Of a stretch of 64,000 nt of DNA, positions 51,983 to 60,346 are shown one piece after another. The notes beneath the pieces were generated by a model. It worked only from the letters and a program-made list of their open reading frames with translations. It was not told where the DNA came from and did no database searches. Source of the stretch: Hyunsoonleella jejuensis. Its GTDB lineage: Bacteria; Bacteroidota; Bacteroidia; Flavobacteriales; Flavobacteriaceae. The position numbers and the translations under genes are program-made. Each line of letters begins with the position of its first letter. Position 1 is the first letter of the stretch. Location: positions 496,001 to 560,000 of the forward strand of contig NZ_FOFN01000002.1 of the NCBI RefSeq assembly GCF_900111025.1. Reading direction: 5' to 3'.

Positions 51983-52066
51983 AAATTCCAAAATAGCAAA
52001 ATCAAAATTCCAAAATTTGGCTTTACTACTTGTGAGTAAGTCATTGGAATTTAGTTCTTGGAATTT
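51983..52066. repeat. Double AAATTCCAA / TTGGAATTT hairpin between the permease and ATPase genes
   Basis: Two AAATTCCAA units (51983-51991, 52005-52013) face two TTGGAATTT units (52044-52052, 52058-52066). The 114-base intergenic space is otherwise unusual for a tight operon. The arms agree with those of the dapD terminator. Confidence 0.6.
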
Positions 52067-52087
52067 GATGTCTTTTAACAATTTTTA

Positions 52088-52882
52088 GTGGCTAATAACA
52101 ACAAACATATCATTTTAAAAACACATAACCTTTCCATAGGTTATAAATCCAGAACTCATAAAACCGTTGTTGCTTCGGATATTAATATAGAATTACAGAA
52201 AGGTCAACTGGTAGGGTTAATTGGTGCTAATGGGATAGGAAAATCTACGTTATTGCGCACATTAACTAGAGTTCAAAATCCATTGAAAGGTGAAGTTCTT
52301 ATCAATAATACAAACCTAAAAGTGTATTCGTCAATTGATTTGGCTAAGGTATTAAGCTTAGTGTTAACCGAACCTGTTGCCTCTAAAAATTTATCGGTTT
52401 ATGAACTTATTGCCTTGGGCAGGCAGCCTTACACCAACTGGATTGGCAACCTTTCAAAAGAAGATATTGAAATCACAAATAGTGCTATTTCACAAATGAA
52501 TATTGACCATTTAAGGGATAAAAAGTGCTTTGAGTTGAGCGATGGCCAATTACAAAACGTAATGATAGCAAGAGCTTTGGCTCAAGACACCGATCTAATT
52601 ATACTAGACGAGCCCACCACGCATTTAGACATGTACCACAAGGCCTATATTTTAAAACTGCTCCAAAAATTAGCGAAAGAAACCCAGAAAACCATTCTGT
52701 TCTCATCTCATGAAATAGATTTGGCCATTCAACTTTGTGACAATCTTATTGTAATGAACACCAATGAAGTGGTTGCCGATGAACCCTGTAACCTGATTTC
52801 TAATGGTACTTTTGAAACTTTATTTCCAAAAGATTTAATTGCTTTTGATGAAACTACAGGAAGTTTTAGAGTAAAAAAATAA
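52088..52882 (+). CDS. ABC transporter ATPase (BtuD/FecE-type)
   Basis: A 264-residue nucleotide-binding subunit. Walker A LIGANGIGKSTLLRTL, Q-loop region LVLTEPVASKNLSVYELIALGRQPYTNWIG, signature FELSDGQLQNVMIARALAQ (SDGQ in place of SGGQ, a normal variant), Walker B DLIILDEPTTHLDMY, and the H-loop TILFSSHEIDLAI. The start is GTG at 52088. It completes the importer with the two upstream genes. Confidence 0.88.
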   Translation: MANNNKHIILKTHNLSIGYKSRTHKTVVASDINIELQKGQLVGLIGANGIGKSTLLRTLTRVQNPLKGEVLINNTNLKVYSSIDLAKVLSLVLTEPVASKNLSVYELIALGRQPYTNWIGNLSKEDIEITNSAISQMNIDHLRDKKCFELSDGQLQNVMIARALAQDTDLIILDEPTTHLDMYHKAYILKLLQKLAKETQKTILFSSHEIDLAIQLCDNLIVMNTNEVVADEPCNLISNGTFETLFPKDLIAFDETTGSFRVKK

Positions 52883-52960
52883 TATCCCGTTTCAATCACA
52901 GGTTTCCGTAAACATCAATGCCAACAAAACCGATAATGTTGACACTTTAGGTCTTCTCAC

Positions 52961-52992
52961 TTTTGCAAGAGGTAATAAATCAATTATATTTG
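52961..52992 (+). promoter_or_regulatory. rmuC promoter
   Basis: TTTTG (52961-52965), 19 bases to TATATTTG (52985-52992). This is one of the best -33/-7 matches in the window. The start codon at 53014 follows after 21 bases. Confidence 0.7.
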
Positions 52993-53013
52993 GTTAAACT
53001 TCTTTTCAAAAAA

Positions 53014-54333
53014 ATGAACGACAATTTAATCATTATTCTAACTGCACTTATTTTCGCAGTTATTGGCTTTTTCTTAGGGAATTACTTTTCAAAATTAAAG
53101 ACGAAAAGCGAACAGAGCACCTTAGAGGAGCGCCAGAACCAAATGCGGCTTACTATTGATGAATTAAAACAAAATTTATCTAAAATTGAAACTGAGCGCG
53201 AAGATATCCGAAGTGAAAAAGAATTTTTAAATACAGAATTGGCTAGAAAAAATTCAGAATATGAAAACCTTCAGGAACAAAACCTAAAACGCGATAAGGA
53301 ACTAGAAGAGCGCCAAGAACAACTACGTAAAGATTTTGAGTTGTTGGCCAACAAAATTCTGGAAGAAAAATCGAATAAATTCACAGAGCAGAATAAAGAA
53401 AACATCAAAAACATTCTTAACCCGCTGCAAGAAAAAATACAAGGTTTTGAAAAAAAGGTAGAAGCATCCCAAAAAGAAAGCATTAGTATGCATTCTGCCC
53501 TAAAAGAGCAATTGCTAGGTTTAAAAGACCTTAACCAGCAAATGACGAAGGAAGCCACTAATTTAACGCGAGCGCTAAAAGGCGACAGTAAAATGCAAGG
53601 AAATTGGGGGGAACTGGTTTTAGAACGTGTTCTGGAAAAATCTGGTTTAGAAAAAGATAGGGAGTATTTTGTACAACAAAGTTTTACACGTAATGATAAC
53701 TCGCGTGTTATGCCCGATGTAGTTATACATTTACCTGACGGTAAAAAAATGATTATAGACTCCAAGGTGTCCTTAACCGACTATGAACGTATGGTGAATG
53801 CCGATGAAGATGACAGACCACAGTTTTTAAAAGCCCATGTAAATTCCATTAGAAAGCATGTAGAGCAACTTTCTGCAAAGAATTATCAAGATTTATACGA
53901 TATAGAATCACCAGATTTTGTACTGCTTTTTATTCCGATTGAGCCTGCTTTTGCGGTTGTAGTAAATGAAGATAATACCATTTATAATAAGGCTTTTGAA
54001 AAAAACATTGTTATTGTTACACCTTCTACCCTTCTTGCCACGCTGCGCACTATCGATACCATGTGGAATAATGAAAAACAGCAGCGTAATGCTATTGAAA
54101 TTGCGAGACAAGCAGGTGCGCTTTACGATAAATTTGAAGGCTTAGTGAGCGATTTAACTGGTGTAGGCAAAAAGATTGATGCAGCAAAAAGTGATTATTC
54201 TGCAGCTATGAACAAACTGGTTGAAGGCCGAGGCAACCTCATTACAAGTGTAGAAAAGCTCAAGAAAATGGGAGCTAAAGCTAAGAAATCACTTCCTGAA
54301 GCCATTCTTAAACGTGCTGAAGAGGATGAGTAA
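53014..54333 (+). CDS. rmuC: DNA recombination protein RmuC
   Basis: A 439-residue protein of the RmuC family, linked to limiting recombination at inverted repeats. It has an N-terminal transmembrane helix (residues 4-25, NLIIILTALIFAVIGFFLGNYF), a long coiled coil of about 160 residues and a C-terminal nuclease-like domain. That domain includes GNWGELVLERVLEKSGLEKDREYFVQQSF, RVMPDVVIHLPDGKKMIIDSKVSLTDYERM (with the D-x-K of PD-(D/E)XK enzymes) and VLLFIPIEPAFAVV. The start at 53014 was chosen because an upstream in-frame start at 52963 overlaps the promoter. Confidence 0.92.
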   Translation: MNDNLIIILTALIFAVIGFFLGNYFSKLKTKSEQSTLEERQNQMRLTIDELKQNLSKIETEREDIRSEKEFLNTELARKNSEYENLQEQNLKRDKELEERQEQLRKDFELLANKILEEKSNKFTEQNKENIKNILNPLQEKIQGFEKKVEASQKESISMHSALKEQLLGLKDLNQQMTKEATNLTRALKGDSKMQGNWGELVLERVLEKSGLEKDREYFVQQSFTRNDNSRVMPDVVIHLPDGKKMIIDSKVSLTDYERMVNADEDDRPQFLKAHVNSIRKHVEQLSAKNYQDLYDIESPDFVLLFIPIEPAFAVVVNEDNTIYNKAFEKNIVIVTPSTLLATLRTIDTMWNNEKQQRNAIEIARQAGALYDKFEGLVSDLTGVGKKIDAAKSDYSAAMNKLVEGRGNLITSVEKLKKMGAKAKKSLPEAILKRAEEDE

Positions 54334-54365
54334 TTTGGTTTTTTCATGAAAACACGATATATTTG
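54334..54365 (+). promoter_or_regulatory. SatD operon promoter
   Basis: TTTG (54334-54337), 20 bases, TATATTTG (54358-54365), both consensus matches. The transcript would begin near 54371, inside the first 28-bp repeat. Confidence 0.6.
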
Positions 54366-54368
54366 AAT

Positions 54369-54443
54369 ATGCCTTAAATAAGGAATATTTTAATTTATGC
54401 CTTTAAAAAGGAATATTTTAATTTATGCTTTAAAAAAGGAATA
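54369..54443 (+). repeat. Three 28-bp tandem repeats in the SatD operon leader
   Basis: Units start at 54369, 54397 and 54425 (the last cut at 19 bases). They agree in ATGCCTTwAAwAAGG and the ATATTTTAATTT run. Each contains a short dyad: CCTTA/TAAGG in unit 1, CCTTT/AAAGG in unit 2, a weakened one in unit 3. The array begins at the predicted transcription start and ends 18 bases before the SatD start. Confidence 0.75.
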
Positions 54444-54460
54444 ACCAAAATAGCAATAGC

Positions 54461-55075
54461 ATGATTGGAGTTATTACTGGCGATATCATAAAATCCCGTA
54501 CCGTAAAAAATCCGGAGATCTGGATGATAGGCTTAAAATCGGCATTATCATATCTTAACCCTGATAGCTCTCAATGGGAAATATATCGTGGCGATAGTTT
54601 TCAAATTGAAATAAAGGATATTAAAGAGAGTTTTATTAGTGCAGTTTATTTAAAAGCCTGTATTAAAATGTTAAATCATATTGATGTAAGGCTGGCCATT
54701 GGCATTGGTAAAAAAACGTACCAAGGCGATAAAATAAGCGAATCTAACGGTGAGGCTTTTATATTTTCTGGCGCAACTTTAGAGTCTTTAAAAAAAGAAA
54801 AACTTAATTTAAGAATTAAAACTTCGAACAACAGATTAAACGAGGAATTAAACCTATACTTTAAGTTGGCACTAACATTTATGGATGGTTGGACCGTAAG
54901 TTCTGCTGAAATTGTAAAACTAAGTATAGAGCAACCCAACGCCCTACAACAAGACCTAGCGCATATTATAGGTACAAAACAAGATGCCGTAAGTAAACGA
55001 CAAAAACGTGCTCATCTTGAAGAAATATTAGAGCTAAACCAGATGTTCCAACAAAAAATAGCATCATTGTTATGA
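54461..55075 (+). CDS. SatD family protein
   Basis: A 204-residue SatD-family protein. The N-terminal half starts MIGVITGDIIKSR and includes YRGDSFQIEI, VRLAIGIGK and SNGEAFIFSGATLESL, a series that resembles the core of class III nucleotide cyclases and GGDEF proteins (a GD-x-F turn, a GIG strand and a late G-x-A-x-x-S-G-A-x-L helix). The C-terminal AHIIGTKQDAVSKRQKRAHLEEIL looks like a helix-turn-helix. Both readings are inference. It overlaps the DUF3307 gene by 4 bases and is preceded by repeats that could be its operator. SatD in Streptococcus mutans is linked to acid tolerance; the biochemical role is unknown. Confidence 0.8.
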   Translation: MIGVITGDIIKSRTVKNPEIWMIGLKSALSYLNPDSSQWEIYRGDSFQIEIKDIKESFISAVYLKACIKMLNHIDVRLAIGIGKKTYQGDKISESNGEAFIFSGATLESLKKEKLNLRIKTSNNRLNEELNLYFKLALTFMDGWTVSSAEIVKLSIEQPNALQQDLAHIIGTKQDAVSKRQKRAHLEEILELNQMFQQKIASLL

Positions 55076-55773
55076 TTTTAATCAAACTTTTACTGGCGCA
55101 TCTTATTGGCGATTTTTTTCTTCAGCCCCAAAAGTGGGTAAGAGAAAAGGAAAAGGAAAAGTTAAAGTCGCCAAAACTGTATTTTCATGTGCTAATTCAT
55201 ATCGCCGTTACAGCCGTACTGCTTTGGGATGTGTCGCTTTGGCCAATTGTATTAATTATTGGTATATCACACCTCATCATTGATGGATTAAAACTTCTAG
55301 TTCAAAAGAAAAAGACAAAACGTAGGTTGTTTTTTGTTGACCAATTACTTCATGTTTTAGTACTCCTTTTATGCTATTATTTTACATTTAATAGTGTTTC
55401 AGATTTTGATTTTAGATTTACTGCAAACCAATTGAGGCTTATAACCTGCCTCCTGTTTTTAACCATTCCTGTTTCAATAATTATGAAAACCATTTTTTTA
55501 AAATGGGATATTTCAGAGCTTACCATAAACAACAAATCACTAAAAGATGCTGGTAAATACATCGGTATTTTAGAGCGTATTTTAGTATTTATTTTTATTA
55601 TTACGAATCATTGGGAAGCTGTTGGCTTTCTTATCACTGCAAAATCGGTATTCCGTTTTGGCGATTTAAAAGAATCTAAGAGCAGGCAGCTTACTGAGTA
55701 CATTTTAATTGGTACTTTAATTAGTTTTGGTATTGCAATATTAACCGGTATAACCTATACTTTATTAACGTAG
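55072..55773 (+). CDS. DUF3307 membrane protein
   Basis: A 233-residue protein with five to six hydrophobic segments. The N-terminus ILIKLLLAHLIGDFFLQPQKWVREKEKEK, with its conserved GDFxxQ, and HVLIHIAVTAVLLW, SHLIIDGLKLLVQKK, and FFVDQLLHVLVLLL (each with a His in a helix) are the DUF3307 signature. The conserved Asp/His pattern in membrane helices suggests metal or proton chemistry; this is not shown. Its start overlaps the SatD stop by 4 bases (ATGA), so the two are one unit. Confidence 0.85.
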   Translation: MILIKLLLAHLIGDFFLQPQKWVREKEKEKLKSPKLYFHVLIHIAVTAVLLWDVSLWPIVLIIGISHLIIDGLKLLVQKKKTKRRLFFVDQLLHVLVLLLCYYFTFNSVSDFDFRFTANQLRLITCLLFLTIPVSIIMKTIFLKWDISELTINNKSLKDAGKYIGILERILVFIFIITNHWEAVGFLITAKSVFRFGDLKESKSRQLTEYILIGTLISFGIAILTGITYTLLT

Positions 55774-55776
55774 AAT

Positions 55777-56313
55777 ATGTTTAAACATCCTAAAGAATCC
55801 CAAGTTTCTATCACAGAATTGATGCTGCCATCCCACTCTAACTTTAGCGGGAAAATACACGGTGGGCATATTTTAAATTTAATGGACCAAATAGCATTTG
55901 CTTGTGCCTCAAGGCATTCACAGCATTATTGTGTAACCGCTTCGGTGAATCGTGTGGATTTTTTAAACCCAATAGAAGTTGGCGAATTGGTAACTTTAAA
56001 AGCATCGGTTAATTATACTGGGAGAACATCGATGGTCATTGGCTTACGTGTAGAGTCTGAAAACATCCAAACTGGCGAAATTAAGCACTGCAATTCCTCA
56101 TATTTTACCATGGTAGCAAAAGATGAAAATGGCAAAAATGTAGCAGTACCTGGTTTGATTTTAGATTCTGAGCAAGCTGCAAGACGCTTTGCCAGAAGTA
56201 TCGCAAGACAACAACAAGCCAAGCATCGCTCTACAACATTTAATGCTTCAGAATTTAAAATTGAAGCGCATCTAGATGTATTAAAAAATCAAAATGCTAA
56301 GGTTAAACTGTAG
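55777..56313 (+). CDS. Acyl-CoA thioesterase (hotdog fold)
   Basis: A 178-residue YciA-like thioesterase. ITELMLPSHSNFSGKIHGGHILNLMDQIAFACASRHSQHYCVTASVNRVDFLNPIEVGELVTLKASVNYTGRTSMVIGLRV covers the hotdog domain with the active Asp (LMDQIA) and the HGG loop. It acts on CoA thioesters, substrate range unknown. It starts three bases after DUF3307 and may belong to the SatD unit. From 56314 to 56602 I see no gene or clear site. Confidence 0.88.
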   Translation: MFKHPKESQVSITELMLPSHSNFSGKIHGGHILNLMDQIAFACASRHSQHYCVTASVNRVDFLNPIEVGELVTLKASVNYTGRTSMVIGLRVESENIQTGEIKHCNSSYFTMVAKDENGKNVAVPGLILDSEQAARRFARSIARQQQAKHRSTTFNASEFKIEAHLDVLKNQNAKVKL

Positions 56314-56602
56314 TTCTTTCGATTAGTTTAAATTACAAAGGTCACCTCCTTTAGCTTACTTTTTTGATATTCTTTATATTAATAATACTAACTAAAAACC
56401 CTTAGCTCTGAAAACACCCCAACCTTTACTCCTTTTTAATTTACTTCTTTTTTTAATCCAAAACTACACTCTCAAAATACCTCAAAAACAGTAGTAATTG
56501 TGAAGATTTAACTTTTAGCGAGCTCTGACTTTATCACATAATTTGGAATATTAAAGCATTCATTTCACTATATTTATACATTAAATTATCATAGAATTAA
56601 AC

Positions 56603-56956
56603 ATGAAGAAATTTTTAATTAAAACACTTTTATTAATAGCAGCTCTAGGTTTAGCCTATTTCGCATTCATTTACTTTGTTGATTATAGTGAGGGTGTACG
56701 CTCTGGCGACCTAGTTAAATTTAGTCATAGAGGTGTTATTTTCAAAACTTGGGAAGGCAAATTAAGCCAAGGGGTATCAGAAGAATTACAATTTAATTTT
56801 TCAGTTGAAAAAGGTGATAAAGATGTTATTGAGGACTTACAAAACCTACAAGGGTCTTTTGTGAAACTCACCTACATTGAGCGCTACCAAACTTTTTTTT
56901 GGCTAGGAGACACCAAATACTTTATAAAAAAGGTTGAAAAAGCCGAAAGACCATAA
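56603..56956 (+). CDS. Small membrane-anchored protein of unknown function
   Basis: A 117-residue protein with an N-terminal hydrophobic helix (about residues 6-26, IKTLLLIAALGLAYFAFIYF) and a small beta-rich domain (YSEGVRSGDLVKFSHRGVIFKTWEGKLSQG, VKLTYIERYQTFFWLGDTKYFI). It resembles a conserved Bacteroidota group often mislabelled after an enzyme; no dehydrogenase motif is present. Confidence 0.65.
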   Translation: MKKFLIKTLLLIAALGLAYFAFIYFVDYSEGVRSGDLVKFSHRGVIFKTWEGKLSQGVSEELQFNFSVEKGDKDVIEDLQNLQGSFVKLTYIERYQTFFWLGDTKYFIKKVEKAERP

Positions 56957-56960
56957 ACTA

Positions 56961-56989
56961 AAAAAAGCCGCTTAAAGCGGCTTTTTTTT
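56961..56989. terminator. Bidirectional terminator before carB end
   Basis: AAAAAAGCCGC and GCGGCTTTTTT arms with a TTAAA loop, in the gap between convergent genes; T tracts on both strands. Confidence 0.85.
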
Positions 56990-57000
56990 ATCAGTTATTT

Positions 57001-59853
57001 CTATTTACTTAAGTACATTTTCCTTCGTGAGTATAAATCGTAAAACTCGTCATCCTTAAGACTATCAATAAACAAGATACTTTCTCCTGTACTCTTCATT
57101 TCTGGCCCTAATGTTTTATCTACATTCGGAAATTTATTAAAGGAGAACACAGGTTGTTTTATGGCGTAACCTTCTAGCTGTGGATTGAATTTAAAATCCT
57201 TAATCTTTTTCTCCCTCAACATCAATTTAGTGGCGTAATTCACATAAGGCTCACCATAAGCTTTTGCAATAAATGGTACCGTTCTAGAAGCCCTTGGATT
57301 AGCTTCTATAATATATACCTTATCATCTTTTATAGCAAATTGAATATTAATTAATCCCACTGTATTTAAAGCTAAAGCTATCTTTTTTGTGTGATCCTTG
57401 ATTTGTTGCATTACAAACTCTCCTAAGTTGAAAGGAGGCAATGTAGAGTTACTATCTCCAGAGTGAATACCACAAGGTTCAATGTGTTCCATAATTCCTA
57501 TGATATATACTTCCTCTCCATCGCAAATAGCATCGGCTTCCGCTTCAATCGCCCCTTCTAGATAATGGTCTAATAACAGCTTGTTATTTGGAATTTTATT
57601 TAAAAGGTCTATCACATGCTCTTCTAACTCTTTTTCGTTAATAACGATTTTCATACCCTGACCTCCAAGCACGTAAGATGGTCTCACCAATATTGGGAAA
57701 TCTAATTTTTTAGCTACGGCTAATGCTTCATCAGCGGTTTCGGCTGTATCAAACTCTGGGTAAGGGATATTGTTTTCTTTCAATAACGTTGAGAAGCTTC
57801 CTCTATCTTCAGCTAAATCTAAAGATTCAAAGCTTGTACCGATAATTTTTATACCATAGCGCGATAGTTTTTCAGCTAATTTTAAAGCAGTCTGTCCTCC
57901 TAACTGTACAATAACTCCTTCTGGTTTTTCATGCTTGATGATGTCGTAAATGTGTTCCCAAAATACAGGCTCAAAATATAATTTGTCAGCAGTATCAAAA
58001 TCCGTTGAAACCGTCTCAGGATTACAGTTTATCATAATGGTTTCGTAACCACACTCTTGAGCTGCATACACACCATGCACACAACAATAATCAAACTCTA
58101 TACCTTGTCCAATTCTATTTGGCCCTGATCCGAGAACAATTATTTTCTTTTTATCAGTAACTATACTTTCATTGTCTGAGTATCGCTCACCATCAGCCGT
58201 TTGCATATCACTTTCGAAAGTTGAATAGTAGTACGGCGTTTTTGCTTCAAATTCAGCAGCACATGTATCTACCAATTTATAAACACGATTGATGCCTAAT
58301 TCTTCACGCTTGTTGTATACTTGACTTTCCAAACATCCTAACATGTGCGCTATTTGTCTGTCTCCGTAGCCTTTTTGCTTCGCTTCCAGTAACAATTCTT
58401 TATCAATAGAATCAATATTATACTTTGAAATCTCTTTTTCTAAGAAATAGAGTTCTTCGTATTGTTTTAAGAACCACATATCGATTTTAGTGATTTCAAA
58501 AATTCTACTTAAAGGAATCCCCATCTTAATGGCATCGTAAATAATGAATACGCGATCCCATGAAGCAAACTTTAACTTTTCAATCACCTCATCGTAGTTG
58601 GTGTTTTCTTTGCCGTCTGCTCCTAGTCCGTTACGTTTAATTTCTAACGATTGGGTAGCTTTATGTAATGCCTCTTGGAAAGAACGCCCAATACCCATTA
58701 CTTCTCCTACAGCTTTCATTTGTAAGCCCAATGTTCTATCAGAACCTTCAAACTTATCAAAATTCCAACGTGGTATTTTTACAATCACATAATCTAAAGT
58801 AGGCTCAAATAAAGCTGATGTTGACTTTGTAATTTGATTGCTTAATTCATCTAAACTATAACCTAGAGCTAATTTCGCAGCAATTTTGGCAATAGGATAT
58901 CCCGTAGCTTTACTTGCTAATGCAGAAGAACGTGATACACGTGGGTTAATTTCAATAGCAATAATTTCCTCTTTATCATCTGGACTTACAGCGAATTGTA
59001 CGTTACATCCACCTGCAAAATCCCCAATACTACGCATCATATGGATAGCCATATCACGCATTTTTTGATACGTTCTATCACTTAATGTCATTGCTGGGGC
59101 TACGGTAATAGAATCTCCCGTATGGATTCCCATAGGATCCATATTTTCTATAGAACAAATAATAACTACGTTACCATTAGAATCCCTAAGCAGCTCTAAT
59201 TCGTATTCTTTCCAGCCTAACAATGCTTTATCTATCATTACTTCATGTATAGGGGAAATCTCCAATCCATGTCGCAATAACTTATCAAAATCCTTTTCAT
59301 CATAAACAATTGCAGCACCGGCACCACCAAGTGTAAAGGAAGAACGGATACACAGAGGAAAACCAAATTCCTGAGCGATTTCTTTTCCTTTTAAAAATGA
59401 AGAAGCCGTGGCTTGTGGCGCCATACCAACTCCAATTTTTTCCATCAATTCCCTAAACTGTTCTCTATCCTCGGTAATGTTAATCGCGTCGATATTCACA
59501 CCTATTAACTCAACCCCAAAATCTTTCCAAATGCCTTTTTCATCTGCCTCAATAGCTAAATTTAGTGCGGTCTGTCCTCCCATTGTTGGCAATACAGCAT
59601 CTATTTGAGGGTGCTCTTTCAAAATCTTTACGATTGATTTTGTATTTAAAGGCAACAAGTACACATGATCTGCCATTGAAGGATCAGTCATGATAGTTGC
59701 AGGGTTAGAATTAATTAAAATAGTTTCAATTCCATCTTCTCTTAACGAACGTAGGGCCTGAGAACCTGAATAGTCAAACTCACACGCTTGCCCGATAACA
59801 ATGGGTCCTGAACCAATAATAAGGATCGATTTTAATTTAGGATTTTTTGGCAT
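57001..59853 (-). CDS. carB: Carbamoyl phosphate synthase large subunit, without MGS domain
   Basis: A 950-residue synthetase that makes carbamoyl phosphate for pyrimidine and arginine synthesis. Two duplicated ATP-grasp halves are visible: KSILIIGSGPIVIGQACEFDYSGSQA with SFTLGGAGAAIVYDE and IEINPRVSRSSALASKATGYPIAK in half 1; KIIVLGSGPNRIGQGIEFDYCCVHG with PSYVLGGQGMKIV and IEANPRASRTVPFIAKAYG in half 2. The E. coli enzyme is 1073 residues; this one ends at RRKMYLSK without the roughly 120-residue C-terminal allosteric domain. This is known of Bacteroidota CarB. The small subunit gene is not adjacent. Confidence 0.95.
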   Translation of the reverse strand: MPKNPKLKSILIIGSGPIVIGQACEFDYSGSQALRSLREDGIETILINSNPATIMTDPSMADHVYLLPLNTKSIVKILKEHPQIDAVLPTMGGQTALNLAIEADEKGIWKDFGVELIGVNIDAINITEDREQFRELMEKIGVGMAPQATASSFLKGKEIAQEFGFPLCIRSSFTLGGAGAAIVYDEKDFDKLLRHGLEISPIHEVMIDKALLGWKEYELELLRDSNGNVVIICSIENMDPMGIHTGDSITVAPAMTLSDRTYQKMRDMAIHMMRSIGDFAGGCNVQFAVSPDDKEEIIAIEINPRVSRSSALASKATGYPIAKIAAKLALGYSLDELSNQITKSTSALFEPTLDYVIVKIPRWNFDKFEGSDRTLGLQMKAVGEVMGIGRSFQEALHKATQSLEIKRNGLGADGKENTNYDEVIEKLKFASWDRVFIIYDAIKMGIPLSRIFEITKIDMWFLKQYEELYFLEKEISKYNIDSIDKELLLEAKQKGYGDRQIAHMLGCLESQVYNKREELGINRVYKLVDTCAAEFEAKTPYYYSTFESDMQTADGERYSDNESIVTDKKKIIVLGSGPNRIGQGIEFDYCCVHGVYAAQECGYETIMINCNPETVSTDFDTADKLYFEPVFWEHIYDIIKHEKPEGVIVQLGGQTALKLAEKLSRYGIKIIGTSFESLDLAEDRGSFSTLLKENNIPYPEFDTAETADEALAVAKKLDFPILVRPSYVLGGQGMKIVINEKELEEHVIDLLNKIPNNKLLLDHYLEGAIEAEADAICDGEEVYIIGIMEHIEPCGIHSGDSNSTLPPFNLGEFVMQQIKDHTKKIALALNTVGLINIQFAIKDDKVYIIEANPRASRTVPFIAKAYGEPYVNYATKLMLREKKIKDFKFNPQLEGYAIKQPVFSFNKFPNVDKTLGPEMKSTGESILFIDSLKDDEFYDLYSRRKMYLSK

Positions 59854-59915
59854 TTTTTTAAAGTATTCTAATTGTAAATAATTTTCGGTTTGCTAAATTA
59901 GTAATTACAAAACAT

Positions 59916-59947
59916 AAAAAAAGGCGCTACACTTAAGCAACACCTTT
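59916..59947 (-). terminator. Terminator after rpmH
   Basis: On the minus strand AAAGGTGTTGC pairs with GTAGCGCCTTT (several G-T pairs) and a T run follows. Confidence 0.7.
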
Positions 59948-59970
59948 AAAATATCAACAATTGTTAATCA

Positions 59971-60132
59971 TTATTTTTTATGTCTTGTTTCAGATGATAC
60001 AGACAATTTTTTTCTTCCTTTTGCTCTTCTTCTAGCAAGCACTTTTCTGCCATTAGCAGAAGCCATTCTTTCTCTAAAACCGTGCTTGTTTCTTCTTTTT
60101 CTTTTAGAAGGCTGAAACGTTCTTTTACTCAT
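59971..60132 (-). CDS. rpmH: 50S ribosomal protein L34
   Basis: A 53-residue, highly basic protein that helps fold 23S rRNA. The frame reads [20 protein letters not shown], then [26 protein letters not shown] and ends SSETRHKK, which is textbook L34 plus a short extension. Start ATG at 60132, TAA at 59971. It has its own strong promoter (60206-60235) and terminator. Confidence 0.97.
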   Translation of the reverse strand: MSKRTFQPSKRKRRNKHGFRERMASANGRKVLARRRAKGRKKLSVSSETRHKK

Positions 60133-60205
60133 CGTCTTATATCTTTAAAATCTGAATTGTATATTTTCTAAAATAATCTTTTTGACCCTTCGCCAAAACT
60201 GGGGG

Positions 60206-60235
60206 CAAATATACAAAGCTTTTTTATTTCACAAA
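60206..60235 (-). promoter_or_regulatory. rpmH promoter
   Basis: On the minus strand: TTTG (60232-60235), 18 bases, TATATTTG (60206-60213), both exact consensus elements. The start codon is 73 bases downstream of the -7 element. Confidence 0.7.
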
Positions 60236-60346
60236 CCTATTTTAATAATATTTTTTCCATAAAAAATTACTTTCTTTGCATTTTAAAATAAAACCTGGTG
60301 TTTGCGCGAAATAAAACACCTTAAATTTCTATAAAATTCTACTTTA

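Noticed and set aside
54369-54443. CRISPR-like or plasmid-iteron origin
   Set aside because: Only three direct repeats with no spacers, no replication initiator and no Cas gene; a promoter operator explains them better.
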